Positions 24,833 to 34,169 of a stretch of DNA of 64,000 nucleotides are shown here, piece by piece. The translations under genes and the position numbers were made by a program. The notes beneath the pieces are model-generated. The model made no database searches and had not been told where the DNA came from. It was given only the letters and a program-made list of their open reading frames with translations. This DNA comes from UBA1876 sp003446665 (GTDB lineage: Bacteria; Synergistota; Synergistia; Synergistales; Thermovirgaceae), in contig CP159918.1 of assembly GCA_040616305.1 (NCBI GenBank), positions 806,001-870,000 of the forward strand. The letters run 5' to 3'. How positions within the stretch are numbered: position 1 is the stretch's first letter; the number at the start of each line of letters is the position of its first letter.

Positions 24833-26020
24833 ATGGAAAAAAGAGAGCTTGTCATAATCGGTGCGGGGCCGGCGGGATTGACCGCCGCGATTTACGGGAA
24901 AAGGTCGGGTCTCGATGTACTGGTTCTTGAAAAGAGTGCTCCAGGGGGACAGATCAACGTGACCGACGAGATAGAGAACTGGACTGGAACTATTCATACG
25001 AGTGGTCCTGAGCTGGCAGAGAGTTTCAGGAAGCACGCCGAGCATTTCCGGGCGGAGTTTCGCGAGAGTGTAGTCGAGGGTATTGAACTGAGCGACGGCA
25101 AGAAGATCGTCAAGACCGATTCGGGTGAGATAGAGGCGGAAGCAGTGATCGTGGCCACCGGCGCGAGCTTCAGAAAGGCAGGCGTCAAGGGAGAGGAAGA
25201 ATTTACCGGCCGCGGGGTGAGTTACTGCGCAGTCTGCGACGGGGCCTTCTTTGAAGATGAGACGGTGGCCGTCATAGGTGGCGGCAACACGGCTGTTGAA
25301 GAGGCGGTCTACCTTACCCGGTTCGCCTCCAAAGTCTACATAATACACAGACGCGACAGTTTCAGAGCCGACAGGACAGCTACTGAGCGAGCCCTGACCA
25401 ACGAGAAGATAGAGGTAATATGGAACAGTGTGGTAGAAGAAATCGCCGGGGACGAAATGGTTGAAAAAATCCTCTTGCAAAATGTCAAAACCGGAGAAAA
25501 GACCGAGCTGCCCGTTGCCGGTGTCTTTGTCTTCATCGGAATGGAGCCCAACGCCGGTTTCATGAAAGATCTGGTGGAAACTGCGCGTGGAGGATGGATC
25601 AAGACTAACGATCGGATGGAAACAAGCGTGGAAGGTGTTTTCGCCGCCGGAGACGTAAGGGACAAGTTCCTCCGGCAGGTCGTCACCGCCGCCGGAGATG
25701 GCGCTACTGCCGCTATGGCGGCTTACGGCTACATTTCAGAACAGCTTCATTTGAGGCGCAAGGTCCTGGACCCGGAACACGTTTACGTTTTCCTCTATTC
25801 AAGCATAGACAAGGACCAGGTGCGGCTGGCTGGCGAGGCGGAAAACCTTGCGGAAGAGAAAGAAGACCTTGTCGTGCTCGACGGGTATAAAAATGCGAGG
25901 ATGACCGAAAAACTGGGCCTTTCCGAGTTGCCGGCCCTTTTGGAGCTGGAAAAAGGACAAATCAGGCGCAGCGAAAAACCGAAGGACCTTGCGTCGATAA
26001 AGGACTTCATCGGAGTTTGA
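24833..26020 (+). CDS. Thioredoxin reductase fused to a cysteine-less thioredoxin-fold domain
   Basis: Residues 1-305 form a standard low-molecular-weight thioredoxin reductase: FAD motif GAGPAG (10-15), redox-active CAVC (132-135), NADPH motif GGGNTA (149-154), and the C-terminal FAD motif GVFAAGDVR. Residues 315-395 add a domain that reads like thioredoxin, with a beta strand VYVFLYSS, a helix, and a cis-proline loop ELPALLELEKG. However, the CxxC position is SSID/KDQ, so this domain cannot do disulfide exchange itself. GGGAGG precedes the ATG. It is transcribed from its own promoter and may be the first gene of a run with the PfkB kinase and phosphatase. Confidence 0.9.
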   Translation: MEKRELVIIGAGPAGLTAAIYGKRSGLDVLVLEKSAPGGQINVTDEIENWTGTIHTSGPELAESFRKHAEHFRAEFRESVVEGIELSDGKKIVKTDSGEIEAEAVIVATGASFRKAGVKGEEEFTGRGVSYCAVCDGAFFEDETVAVIGGGNTAVEEAVYLTRFASKVYIIHRRDSFRADRTATERALTNEKIEVIWNSVVEEIAGDEMVEKILLQNVKTGEKTELPVAGVFVFIGMEPNAGFMKDLVETARGGWIKTNDRMETSVEGVFAAGDVRDKFLRQVVTAAGDGATAAMAAYGYISEQLHLRRKVLDPEHVYVFLYSSIDKDQVRLAGEAENLAEEKEDLVVLDGYKNARMTEKLGLSELPALLELEKGQIRRSEKPKDLASIKDFIGV

Positions 26021-26102
26021 AGACAACCTGCCCTGGATGGAGCACAAATAAAATGACGGGGCAAAGGCCCGTTTCGGAAAACAAAAGAGGGGGAAACGAC
26101 AG

Positions 26103-27035
26103 GTGATCATCACAGTCACGCTAAACCCCGCCGTCGACGAAGAATACGTCGTTCCCGAATTCAGACCAGGAGGCTGGTTCAGAACGAGCAGCACCGGCCG
26201 GTCACCCGGCGGGAAGGGTATAAACGTCTCCCTGATAATGGCGCAGCTGGGGTACACCTCGGCGGCGATGGGCTTTTTGGCCGGTTTCAACGGCGAGTAT
26301 ATCAGGGATGTGCTGAGACGGAAGAGAATAACCACTAACTTCGTACATGTCCGAGGGGAGACGCGCACCAATGTTTATATCGTGGACGAAATCGGCCGGG
26401 TGGAAACCGGAATAGCCGAAAGTGGGCCTTATGTTCCCGAGGGAGCGGCCTCGAGGTTTCTTGTCAACTACGACAGGATGTTGGCAAGGGCTCATCTTGT
26501 CGTCATAGGTGGCTCCCTCCCGCCGGGGGTGCCCCTCGATTTTTACCGGGAACTGGTGCTGCGGGCCAAAAGTCGGGATATACCTACGATAGTTGATGCG
26601 GCCGGACCGCCCCTCATGGAAGCCCTGGAAGCTGGTCCGACAATAGCCAGGGTTGACCGTCGGTTCATGTCGAGAATGGCCGGAGTGGCCCTTACCTCAC
26701 TGGACAACATTATAGAAGTGGTCTCCAGGGTTCATGACCAGGGGATAGAATGGGCCATGATTTCCTACAGGAATTACGGAGAAGTTTTTTTTACGCCCGA
26801 GGGTATATACCTCGCCGAGCACGAGCGCAAGGGGCTTGTCTCCCTTTTCGGGGCGGATGACGCGTTGATAGCAGGTCTTGTGGTAGCGAGGGAAGAGGGT
26901 ATGGGTGTAGAAGAGACTGTCCGTTTTTCTACTGCCTGTGCCTGGGAGGATGCTCTTCATTTTGAAAAAGGGATAAGGGGAAGAAAAGCCGTCGAAGAGC
27001 TCCTGGAAAAAGTACAGATAAAGAAGCTGGAATGA
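26103..27035 (+). CDS. PfkB-family sugar kinase, divergent phosphofructokinase type
   Basis: A 310-residue ribokinase-fold kinase. The start MIITVTLNPAVDEEY and PGGKGINVS (35-43) are those of 1-phosphofructokinase/tagatose-6-phosphate kinases, as is GSLPPGVP (137-144). The usual catalytic GAGDS is GADDA (250-254), keeping the catalytic Asp253 but replacing the anion-hole glycine. The KPN nucleotide-side motif appears as RVDRR. It may have altered activity or substrate. It starts at GTG (26103) after AGAGGGGG. Its stop overlaps the next gene by 4 bases. Confidence 0.85.
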   Translation: MIITVTLNPAVDEEYVVPEFRPGGWFRTSSTGRSPGGKGINVSLIMAQLGYTSAAMGFLAGFNGEYIRDVLRRKRITTNFVHVRGETRTNVYIVDEIGRVETGIAESGPYVPEGAASRFLVNYDRMLARAHLVVIGGSLPPGVPLDFYRELVLRAKSRDIPTIVDAAGPPLMEALEAGPTIARVDRRFMSRMAGVALTSLDNIIEVVSRVHDQGIEWAMISYRNYGEVFFTPEGIYLAEHERKGLVSLFGADDALIAGLVVAREEGMGVEETVRFSTACAWEDALHFEKGIRGRKAVEELLEKVQIKKLE

Positions 27036-27541
27036 CTTGCACATGCACAAATAAAGGCCACGTGCTCTTCGTCTGTTCTGGAAACACTTGCAGGAGCCCG
27101 ATGGCCGAGGCCTTTGCAAACCATTATATTGGCGAAGCGGGCCTGGATCACATCTTCTTCGCGACTTCGGCGGGTACGGCGGTCTGGAAACGACTACCTG
27201 CAGCCGTACCCGCTGTTAACGTCATGAAAGAGTATGGTCTCGATATTTCCAGGCACAAGGCAAGGAGCGTCGAGGATGTGCTTATACCAGATACCTTTCT
27301 CATACTTGGGATGACGACAGAGCATGTCGACTTGCTTAAATGCCTGTTCCCCGAAAAAGCGTCCTGCGTTTTCCGATTTACAGACTATGTCTTTCCTGAA
27401 GAGCCTTTGTGCGGCGATATCCCGGATCCTTACGGGCTTGACCTTGAGGCTTACAGGTATGTGGCCGGAATACTCGACAGGCTTGCCAGGGGCCTTGTAA
27501 AAAGGCTTTCTAAGGAGCGGGATTCCTTTCAAACCAAGTAG
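27032..27541 (+). CDS. Low-molecular-weight protein phosphatase, arginine-phosphatase-like
   Basis: A 169-residue phosphatase with the P-loop CSGNTCRSPMAEA (Cys15, Arg21) and the general-acid DPYG. The threonine in GNT is the residue that in YwlE-type enzymes favours phospho-arginine over phospho-tyrosine, where tyrosine phosphatases usually have isoleucine. The substrate is therefore inferred, not shown. Its ATG overlaps the PfkB kinase stop (ATGA), so the two are translationally coupled. Confidence 0.88.
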   Translation: MTCTCTNKGHVLFVCSGNTCRSPMAEAFANHYIGEAGLDHIFFATSAGTAVWKRLPAAVPAVNVMKEYGLDISRHKARSVEDVLIPDTFLILGMTTEHVDLLKCLFPEKASCVFRFTDYVFPEEPLCGDIPDPYGLDLEAYRYVAGILDRLARGLVKRLSKERDSFQTK

Positions 27542-27738
27542 GCCGGGTTTGCTCCCGGATGCTTTGGAAATTTCCGTAAAACGGTAAGGTGGATTACAAT
27601 TTCAATGAGGATCGTCGGTCCGCAGGGACAAATGTAACGTTGTTATTTTGAATTATTCGGCCTGCGAACCGATGAAGAAAGTTTTGAGACGGTAAGGTGC
27701 TTTTTAGGAAAAAACCAAAACCAATCAAAACCGAAAAA

Positions 27739-27770
27739 CATAACACACGGACTGGTGTCAGTGTGTTATG
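27739..27770. repeat. Inverted repeat before the M48 peptidase gene
   Basis: Perfect 10-base arms CATAACACAC (27739-27748) and GTGTGTTATG (27761-27770) flank a 12-base loop. No T-run follows. It lies about 28 bases before the likely start codon, so it could be an operator or an mRNA hairpin affecting initiation. An 11-base direct repeat (ACGGTAAGGTG at 27581 and 27689) is in the same 256-base gap. Confidence 0.55.
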
Positions 27771-27797
27771 CGAAGTTTCAGAGGGCTGTGGTTTGAT

Positions 27798-28898
27798 ATG
27801 CGGAAAAACAGTTTCACCCGTTTACTGCGTGTTGTGTCCGTTCTTTGCGTTTTGGCGCTTGCCGCCTCTTGCGGGGCACAGGAAGCGAAAGGGGACCTTA
27901 ACGCCGAAGAAAGGAAGCTTCGCGACAAGGTGTCCGCGCAGGTCGAGGAGCACTGGGAGGTCGTCAAGGATCCGGCGTCCACGGCGATGGTCGAGATGAT
28001 ATGTGGACGTCTGGCTGCTTTTACCTCGCGTGACCTCGACTATACGGCGAGAATCCTGTCCGAAGAAAGCCCGAACGCTTTTACGATTCCGGGAGGCCTT
28101 ATCTACGTTACCACCGGAATGCTCGATTTCGTAAGAAGCGACGACGAGCTGGCGGCTGTCATAGCTCACGAACTGGTGCATGCCGATAAAAACCACGTGA
28201 TGAAGCAAGTCGCCAGGAACCAGAAACTGAGCGTTGGGACCCTTCTATTGACGGTAGCCTCTGGTGGTCTTGGACCCGTGGCGATACTTTCCAACCTCAT
28301 GCAGGTGGCTGTAATGAACGAATACAGTAGGGATTTCGAACGCGAGGCGGACTATGGTTCCATAGAGCTTCTTTACCAGGCAGGATACAGCCCTTCGGCG
28401 GCCGTGACCATACTGGAGAGAATGCAGGAAGAAGAAGTAAAACGCCCCTATGTGGATCCGGGGGTTTACAGGACCCACCCAAAAACGCAGGAGAGGGTCA
28501 ATGATATCATTTCCCGCATAAGAGAAAAGGGTTGGTCCCTCGAGCGTAAAGTTCCACTGCGCCTTCTGATACCGGAGACGACTTGTGATCAAAACAGATG
28601 CGCCCTTTACATCGATGACTATGAAATCTGGGCGGGACCGCCTTCGCCCGTGACGCAACAGGTCCTTGAGAGGTTCGAAGAGGCGGTGAGAGAGGGGCTC
28701 CAGCTCGAGATCGCCCCCTATGACATACATGTAGTCGAACAAAACGGCATCAGGAAGCTTTTGATCGGGCGCAAGGTGGCGGCTCTTTCGGAGGGACTCC
28801 CCGAAGGAATGGCTCCCCTTGATGAAGTGCGCGAGGCGCTGCTGGAGACTTTACAGCGGGCCAAACGGGTACACCCGGTCGCCGAATATTTCCGGTAA
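27798..28898 (+). CDS. M48-family metallopeptidase, exported (possible lipoprotein)
   Basis: A 366-residue BepA/LoiP-like zinc peptidase. The N-terminal hydrophobic signal ends in LAASC, a weak lipobox, so it may be lipid-anchored in the periplasm. HELVH (124-128) and the EREAD segment (181-185) provide the zinc site. The C-terminal third has no motif I recognise. BepA-like enzymes act in outer-membrane protein quality control, which would fit a diderm. ATG 27798 is chosen because it places the signal peptide at the N-terminus; ATG 27768 would add ten residues and lies in a hairpin arm. Confidence 0.88.
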   Translation: MRKNSFTRLLRVVSVLCVLALAASCGAQEAKGDLNAEERKLRDKVSAQVEEHWEVVKDPASTAMVEMICGRLAAFTSRDLDYTARILSEESPNAFTIPGGLIYVTTGMLDFVRSDDELAAVIAHELVHADKNHVMKQVARNQKLSVGTLLLTVASGGLGPVAILSNLMQVAVMNEYSRDFEREADYGSIELLYQAGYSPSAAVTILERMQEEEVKRPYVDPGVYRTHPKTQERVNDIISRIREKGWSLERKVPLRLLIPETTCDQNRCALYIDDYEIWAGPPSPVTQQVLERFEEAVREGLQLEIAPYDIHVVEQNGIRKLLIGRKVAALSEGLPEGMAPLDEVREALLETLQRAKRVHPVAEYFR

Positions 28899-28924
28899 AT
28901 CCAAGGTGACCGGAAAGGAGGTTA

Positions 28925-30721
28925 ATGCCGGTGCCTTACTTGACGCTTTACAGAAAATACAGGCCACAGTATTTCAGCCAGGTCGTAGGTCAGGATGAGG
29001 CCGTCGAGGTTCTCAAAAGGGAAGTTGCTTCGGGCAAGACCGGCCATGCCTACCTTTTTTCCGGGCCGAGGGGATGTGGGAAAACCACGGTGGCAAGACT
29101 TTTGGCCAAGGCGGTGGATTGCGAGAACCCCGGCAAGGAAGGTGAACCTTGCGGCAGTTGCGAAAACTGCCGCAGCATTACATCAGGCAACAGCCTTGAC
29201 GTGATTGAAATAGATGGAGCCTCCAACAGGGGAATCGACGAAGTCAGGGAGCTGAAGGAACACGTGTCTCTTTCGCCGTTTTCGGCCCGCTACAAGATAT
29301 ATATCATCGACGAAGTCCACATGCTGACCGACGCGGCTTTCAATGCCCTGTTAAAAACCCTCGAGGAGCCTCCCGCATCGGTCATCTTTATTTTCGCGAC
29401 AACGGAGCCTTCCAAGGTTCCGGCAACGATCCGCTCGAGGTGCCAGCATATCCCCTTTCACAGGATAGACGCTTCTTTGATGGTTCCCTGCATCAAAGAT
29501 ATCGCGGGCAGGGAAGGATCAAACGTGGAGGAACGGGCGTTATGGGACATCGCGAGGGAAGCTGACGGCTCACTGAGGGACGCCCTTTCCCTCTTGGAAC
29601 AGGTGCTTTCTCTTGGCGGCGAGGTGTCGTCCGAAAGAGTAAGGGCGCTTTTCGGAGGCGGAAGTCGTAAGGAACTTGAAAGGCTGACGAGTGCACTCAG
29701 AAGCGACCGGAAGAAAGCCTTTTTGGAGCTGGAAGATTCTTTCAGGAAAGGTCTTTCCGGCGGACGACTCCTTGAAGGTTTCTTTTCTGTTTTCAGGGAT
29801 CTTTGGATTATCAGAAAATGGGGTCCCGAAATGGCTTCCCACCTGCCTCTGGCCGAGGAGGAGCGAAACTTCGTAATCTCTGAAAGCGCTTTCTGGCCGG
29901 AAGACCTTCTTTGGGAAGGAATGGAGTTTTTCGCCTCGCTGATGCCCAAAGCCCGTTGGGGAATGCGTTCGGACGTCGTGCTGGGGCTTTTAATGGCTTT
30001 CTTTGAGAGGGTGCCTGTAGGAGAAAGTGCCGCCGGCGATGCGGAAAAAGAAGTTGCTGAAGTTGCTCCGGAAAGGGAAGAACCTTCCAGAGATATCGAG
30101 AAGGTCGAGGAAGAACTGGTGACGCCGGAAGCTGAAAAAGAACAAAAGCCAGAAAGTCAGGCCGTCGAAGAAACACTGGAAAAAATGGAAAGCCTTTCCG
30201 TTGGTGCCGCAAGTGAAAAACTTTCTCACGAAGCCTGGAAGCATTTTATCGAAAGCTTCTTCCCCGACGACGTCAGCCTGTACTGCGCACTTCTGTCGTC
30301 GGTACCGATGATTAACAGCGAAAAGCTTTGTATCGTCTTTGACGAAAAAGACCGTGTCTGCTTTGAATTGTGCAAAATCGCACGCAATGCCGCCAAAATT
30401 GCGGCAAGGAAGGAGAAACTGGAAGGAGTTTCGAAGATCCTCCTGTGTTGCGGGGACGAAGAAACGGACACGGAAGCTTCACCTATTCCCGGGATGAGTT
30501 CCGATTCTCCCGGTGCTCCATCTGAAAGGCCGAAAGAAGAGAGCGAAAAAGTGGAAATTCGACGACAAGAGGCGAAGAAAAAGGGAAAGACCACAGAAGA
30601 CGGATCTTCTTCGAAAGTGGAAGATCTGAAAGGAGTAATGAGCCTGTTTGACGCGGAACTTCTGCTTTTGAGGGAAGAAGCGTCCGAAAATGGAGAAAAC
30701 GGGGGAGACATCATTGAATAA
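28925..30721 (+). CDS. dnaX: DNA polymerase III subunits gamma/tau
   Basis: Clamp-loader ATPase of the replisome. The 598-residue protein has LTLYRKYRPQ at the N-terminus, Walker A GPRGCGKT (47-54), a zinc module (Cys66, Cys76, Cys79, Cys82), Walker B IIDE with a sensor EVHMLTD, and KTLEEPP. The C-terminal 250 residues are Glu/Lys-rich, as in tau. No classical slippery frameshift site for gamma was seen. GGAGG ends three bases before ATG 28925 but nine before GTG 28931, so the GTG may be the real start. Confidence 0.96.
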   Translation: MPVPYLTLYRKYRPQYFSQVVGQDEAVEVLKREVASGKTGHAYLFSGPRGCGKTTVARLLAKAVDCENPGKEGEPCGSCENCRSITSGNSLDVIEIDGASNRGIDEVRELKEHVSLSPFSARYKIYIIDEVHMLTDAAFNALLKTLEEPPASVIFIFATTEPSKVPATIRSRCQHIPFHRIDASLMVPCIKDIAGREGSNVEERALWDIAREADGSLRDALSLLEQVLSLGGEVSSERVRALFGGGSRKELERLTSALRSDRKKAFLELEDSFRKGLSGGRLLEGFFSVFRDLWIIRKWGPEMASHLPLAEEERNFVISESAFWPEDLLWEGMEFFASLMPKARWGMRSDVVLGLLMAFFERVPVGESAAGDAEKEVAEVAPEREEPSRDIEKVEEELVTPEAEKEQKPESQAVEETLEKMESLSVGAASEKLSHEAWKHFIESFFPDDVSLYCALLSSVPMINSEKLCIVFDEKDRVCFELCKIARNAAKIAARKEKLEGVSKILLCCGDEETDTEASPIPGMSSDSPGAPSERPKEESEKVEIRRQEAKKKGKTTEDGSSSKVEDLKGVMSLFDAELLLLREEASENGENGGDIIE

Positions 30722-33700
30722 ACCTTTTGTACATCTGCACGTTCACTCGGAATACAGCCTCCTCGACGGTGCCATCCGGTGTTCGGAGCTTGCGGAGCGC
30801 GCCTCAAGGTGGGGCTGCCCCGCCGCGGCCATTACCGACCACGGCACCATGTACGGCGCTATCGAACACTACGAAAAATGCAAGGCCAGAGGGGTGAAGC
30901 CCCTGATCGGGTGCGAGGTATACGTAGACCCCAGGGGGCACACCTGTCGTGACAGGATAGGGAAGAATTTCCATTTGCTGCTGCTTGCAGAGACGCAGGA
31001 AGGTTACAAGAACCTGGTGAAACTGGTCTCGATAGCCAACACTGAGGGTTTTTACTACAAGCCTAGGGTCGACCACGAATTGCTTTCAGCCTACCACAAG
31101 GGACTTTTAGCGTCATCGGCATGTCTGTCCGGCGAGATCCCTTCGCTGATCCTGGAAAATAATGAAAGCGGGGCACGGGAACGTGCCGAAATGTACCGCG
31201 ACATTTTCGGCCCGGAAAACTTCTTTCTGGAAATCATGCACAACAGCCTTCGGGAACAGGCTGTGGTCAACAAGGAACTTGTGAGACTTTCAAGGGAAAC
31301 GGGCATTCCCCTTATCGCTACCAACGACGCCCATTACCTCGAGGCGGGTGATGCCGCATGGCACGATGTTTTACTCTGTGTGCAGACCAACTCCACGGTC
31401 AATACCCAAAACAGATACCGCTTCGGTTCGAACGATTTCTACCTCAGGTCGCCCGAGGAAATGTGGGAGCTTTTCGGAACCGAGCTGCCCGAGGCGCTTG
31501 AAAATACCGTAGCCATTGCGGAACGCTGCAACGTCGAATTCTCCTTTGAGGGGCACCTGTTGCCCGAGGTCCCCGTGCCTAAAGGACGCAGCCTTGAGGA
31601 AACCCTTGGCGAGAGAGCCAGGGAGGGCCTTCGTGGTCGCTTGGGTGGTCCCATTCCCGAACACTATCTTTCGCGACTGGAGTATGAACTAGACGTCATC
31701 AGGCAAATGGGGTTTTCGGGGTATTTCCTGATAGTGGCGGACATCATTCAGGCCGCCAAGTCGGACGGTGTCCCCGTCGGGCCCGGACGAGGGTCCGCCG
31801 CCGGGTCGTTGGTAGCCTACAGCCTTAAGATCACCGAGGTGGACCCTCTAAGGTACGATCTCCTCTTCGAGCGTTTCCTGAATCCGGAGAGGATCAGCAT
31901 GCCCGACATCGATACGGATATATCCGACAAGAGGCGGGACCAGGTGCTGGAGCATATAGTCGAAAAATACGGCAGGGACAACGTGGGCCAGATCATCACC
32001 TTCGACAGGATGAAAAGCAAGGCGGCCGTGCGTGATGTAGGGCGCGCCCTGGATATGCCTTACCCCGACGTCGACAGGGTGGCCAGGTTGATCCCCGCGG
32101 GGGTTTCGTCTATAGAGGAAGCCATGGAACAAAACCCGGAGCTGAAACAGCTTCATCGCGACGATATGGCTGTACGCAAGCTCCTGGATTACGCCTCCCG
32201 CATCGAGGGGCTGGCGAGGCACTGTTCGCAGCACGCGGCGGGCGTTGTAATAACTCCGGGTCCACTTACGGATTATCTTCCCGTCCGAAGGATAGGGGAC
32301 AATCAGATAGTGACGCAATACGCCATGGAACCCGTCGAGAAACTCGGGCTCGTCAAGATGGACTTTCTGGGACTGCGGACCCTTTCAATGCTGGAAGAGA
32401 CCCTCGAAAACATAAAGGCAAACGGCAAGACTCCGCCCGATATCTACGATCTTCCCCTGGACGACCAAAAGACCTACGAGCTTCTGTCCAGGGGGGATAC
32501 ACTTGGTGTCTTCCAGCTTGAATCGGCGGGCATGAGACAGCTTCTCAAACGCCTGCTCCCGGATTGCTTCGAGGACCTCATCGCTGCCCTGGCCCTTTAC
32601 AGACCAGGTCCACTGGGAAGCGGCATGGTCGACCAGTACGTGGAGTGCAAGCACGGCAGGCAGAAAGCATCCTACTTACATCCTCTGCTTGAGGACATCC
32701 TGAAAGAAACCCACGGGGTGATCCTGTACCAGGAGCAGGTCATGCAGTGCGCAGCTGCACTGGCGGGATATACTCTGGGCCAGGCGGACCTGCTTAGGAG
32801 GGCCATGGGAAAAAAGAAAGTGGAGGTTATGGAAAGAGAACGTGCCCATTTCGTAGAGGGCTGCGGGAAAAACGGCATAGACCGCAAAAAGGCCGAGCAG
32901 ATCTTCGACATCATCCAGGAATTCGCCGGATACGGCTTTAACAAGTCCCACAGCACCGCCTACGCCATGATCAGTTACCAGACCGCCTACCTCAAGGCTC
33001 ATTTCCCGGTGGAATTCATGGCAGCCTTCCTGTCGAGCCACATACACTCCAAGCTGGACGTTTTGGCCCGCTACGTGAGGGCCGTCAAGAGTGCGGGCAT
33101 AAGCGTGCTGCCTCCTGACATCAACAAGTCGGGGTCGCTTTTTACCGTCGACGGTAAAGAGATTCTCTTTGGCCTCAGCGCGGTTTCGAAAGTCGGGGGA
33201 GGGGCCGTTGAAGCCATCCTGGCGGCCAGGGAGGGCGGACCCTTCGAATCTCTCTGGGATTTTCTGAACAAGGTCGACATGCGGGTCGTAGGGAAATCCG
33301 TGGTGGAAAACCTCATAAAAGCGGGTGCCTTTGATGCCATTTCGACCAACAGGAAGCAGCTTCTTGACAGCCTCCAGCCCATGGTCGAAATAGTCCAGCG
33401 TCGGGCGTCAGATGGCAGGCAGCGCTCTCTTTTGACGCTTGTCGAGGAGGAAGAGGACAAAAACGGCCCTCAACTTGTTGATACTGAGGATTTCGATTTT
33501 CATACCAGGATGACCATGGAAAAGGAAGCCACCGGACTTTACATATCCGGTCACCCCTGTGAACATTATGAGTCCCTTTACGAAGATATAACCACCTGCA
33601 CGATTGGCGAGCTTTCCTTCTGGAAGTCATCGGGCTGCCGGCCTGTAGTAGCCGGCGTCGTGGTGGACCTCCAGGAGAAGTTCACCAAAAGGGGTGACAA

Positions 33701-34124
33701 AATGGCGATTTTCGAAATAGAGGACGTCGAAGGAAAAGTAGAGGCTGTCTGTTTTCCAAAAACCTGGAACGGCCTGGAATACATCCCGGAAAAGGGCGAG
33801 GTATGTATAATCACAGGCAAACTTCATGAACGGGACGGCATTAACCTTGTCGTTGATTCCATCCTGCCCGTCGAGAAAGCCAAAGAATGTGTGGCTCCGG
33901 CAGTCAGGCTGAGGATTTACGATACGGGGAAAAAACTCAACGGGTGTCTGACGGATGTGTACCGGGAGTTGAAGGGTTATCCGGGTGAAGCGACGGTGTA
34001 CATCGAATATGTGTCGGATTCCTTTCGGGCCTTGCTTCGTTCGAGGCGCCTCAAGGTCGATCCCGGGAAGCCCTTTGTGGAGCAGATTCGCCGTATCTCG
34101 GGCGGCGCTGTCGAAGTGGTGTAG
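30714..34124 (+). CDS. dnaE: DNA polymerase III alpha subunit
   Basis: Replicative polymerase of about 1,136 residues. The N-terminal PHP domain starts HLHVHSEYSLLDGA and has DHGTMYG. The polymerase core contains GPGRGSAAGSLVAY, the catalytic aspartates in PDIDTDI and YRPGPLGSGMVDQY-type finger sequence. A helix-hairpin-helix and an OB fold (near 33640-33850) follow. TTG 30714 is chosen because GGGGGAG lies seven bases before it; ATG 30690 would add eight residues without a ribosome site. Either start overlaps the end of dnaX, so clamp loader and polymerase are coupled. Confidence 0.95.
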   Translation: MNKPFVHLHVHSEYSLLDGAIRCSELAERASRWGCPAAAITDHGTMYGAIEHYEKCKARGVKPLIGCEVYVDPRGHTCRDRIGKNFHLLLLAETQEGYKNLVKLVSIANTEGFYYKPRVDHELLSAYHKGLLASSACLSGEIPSLILENNESGARERAEMYRDIFGPENFFLEIMHNSLREQAVVNKELVRLSRETGIPLIATNDAHYLEAGDAAWHDVLLCVQTNSTVNTQNRYRFGSNDFYLRSPEEMWELFGTELPEALENTVAIAERCNVEFSFEGHLLPEVPVPKGRSLEETLGERAREGLRGRLGGPIPEHYLSRLEYELDVIRQMGFSGYFLIVADIIQAAKSDGVPVGPGRGSAAGSLVAYSLKITEVDPLRYDLLFERFLNPERISMPDIDTDISDKRRDQVLEHIVEKYGRDNVGQIITFDRMKSKAAVRDVGRALDMPYPDVDRVARLIPAGVSSIEEAMEQNPELKQLHRDDMAVRKLLDYASRIEGLARHCSQHAAGVVITPGPLTDYLPVRRIGDNQIVTQYAMEPVEKLGLVKMDFLGLRTLSMLEETLENIKANGKTPPDIYDLPLDDQKTYELLSRGDTLGVFQLESAGMRQLLKRLLPDCFEDLIAALALYRPGPLGSGMVDQYVECKHGRQKASYLHPLLEDILKETHGVILYQEQVMQCAAALAGYTLGQADLLRRAMGKKKVEVMERERAHFVEGCGKNGIDRKKAEQIFDIIQEFAGYGFNKSHSTAYAMISYQTAYLKAHFPVEFMAAFLSSHIHSKLDVLARYVRAVKSAGISVLPPDINKSGSLFTVDGKEILFGLSAVSKVGGGAVEAILAAREGGPFESLWDFLNKVDMRVVGKSVVENLIKAGAFDAISTNRKQLLDSLQPMVEIVQRRASDGRQRSLLTLVEEEEDKNGPQLVDTEDFDFHTRMTMEKEATGLYISGHPCEHYESLYEDITTCTIGELSFWKSSGCRPVVAGVVVDLQEKFTKRGDKMAIFEIEDVEGKVEAVCFPKTWNGLEYIPEKGEVCIITGKLHERDGINLVVDSILPVEKAKECVAPAVRLRIYDTGKKLNGCLTDVYRELKGYPGEATVYIEYVSDSFRALLRSRRLKVDPGKPFVEQIRRISGGAVEVV

Positions 34125-34169
34125 CAAGAGCTGGAACGCAAAGGAAACGCTAAAAAGGAGGAAGGTCGA

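Noticed and set aside
24497..25480. 327-codon minus-strand frame across prmC and the thioredoxin reductase
   Set aside because: Both plus-strand genes have intact catalytic motifs over the whole stretch.
30035..30060. Programmed frameshift site in dnaX
   Set aside because: The A-rich run near GCGGAAAAAG does not form an A-AAA-AAG slippery heptamer in frame, and no downstream stem-loop is evident.
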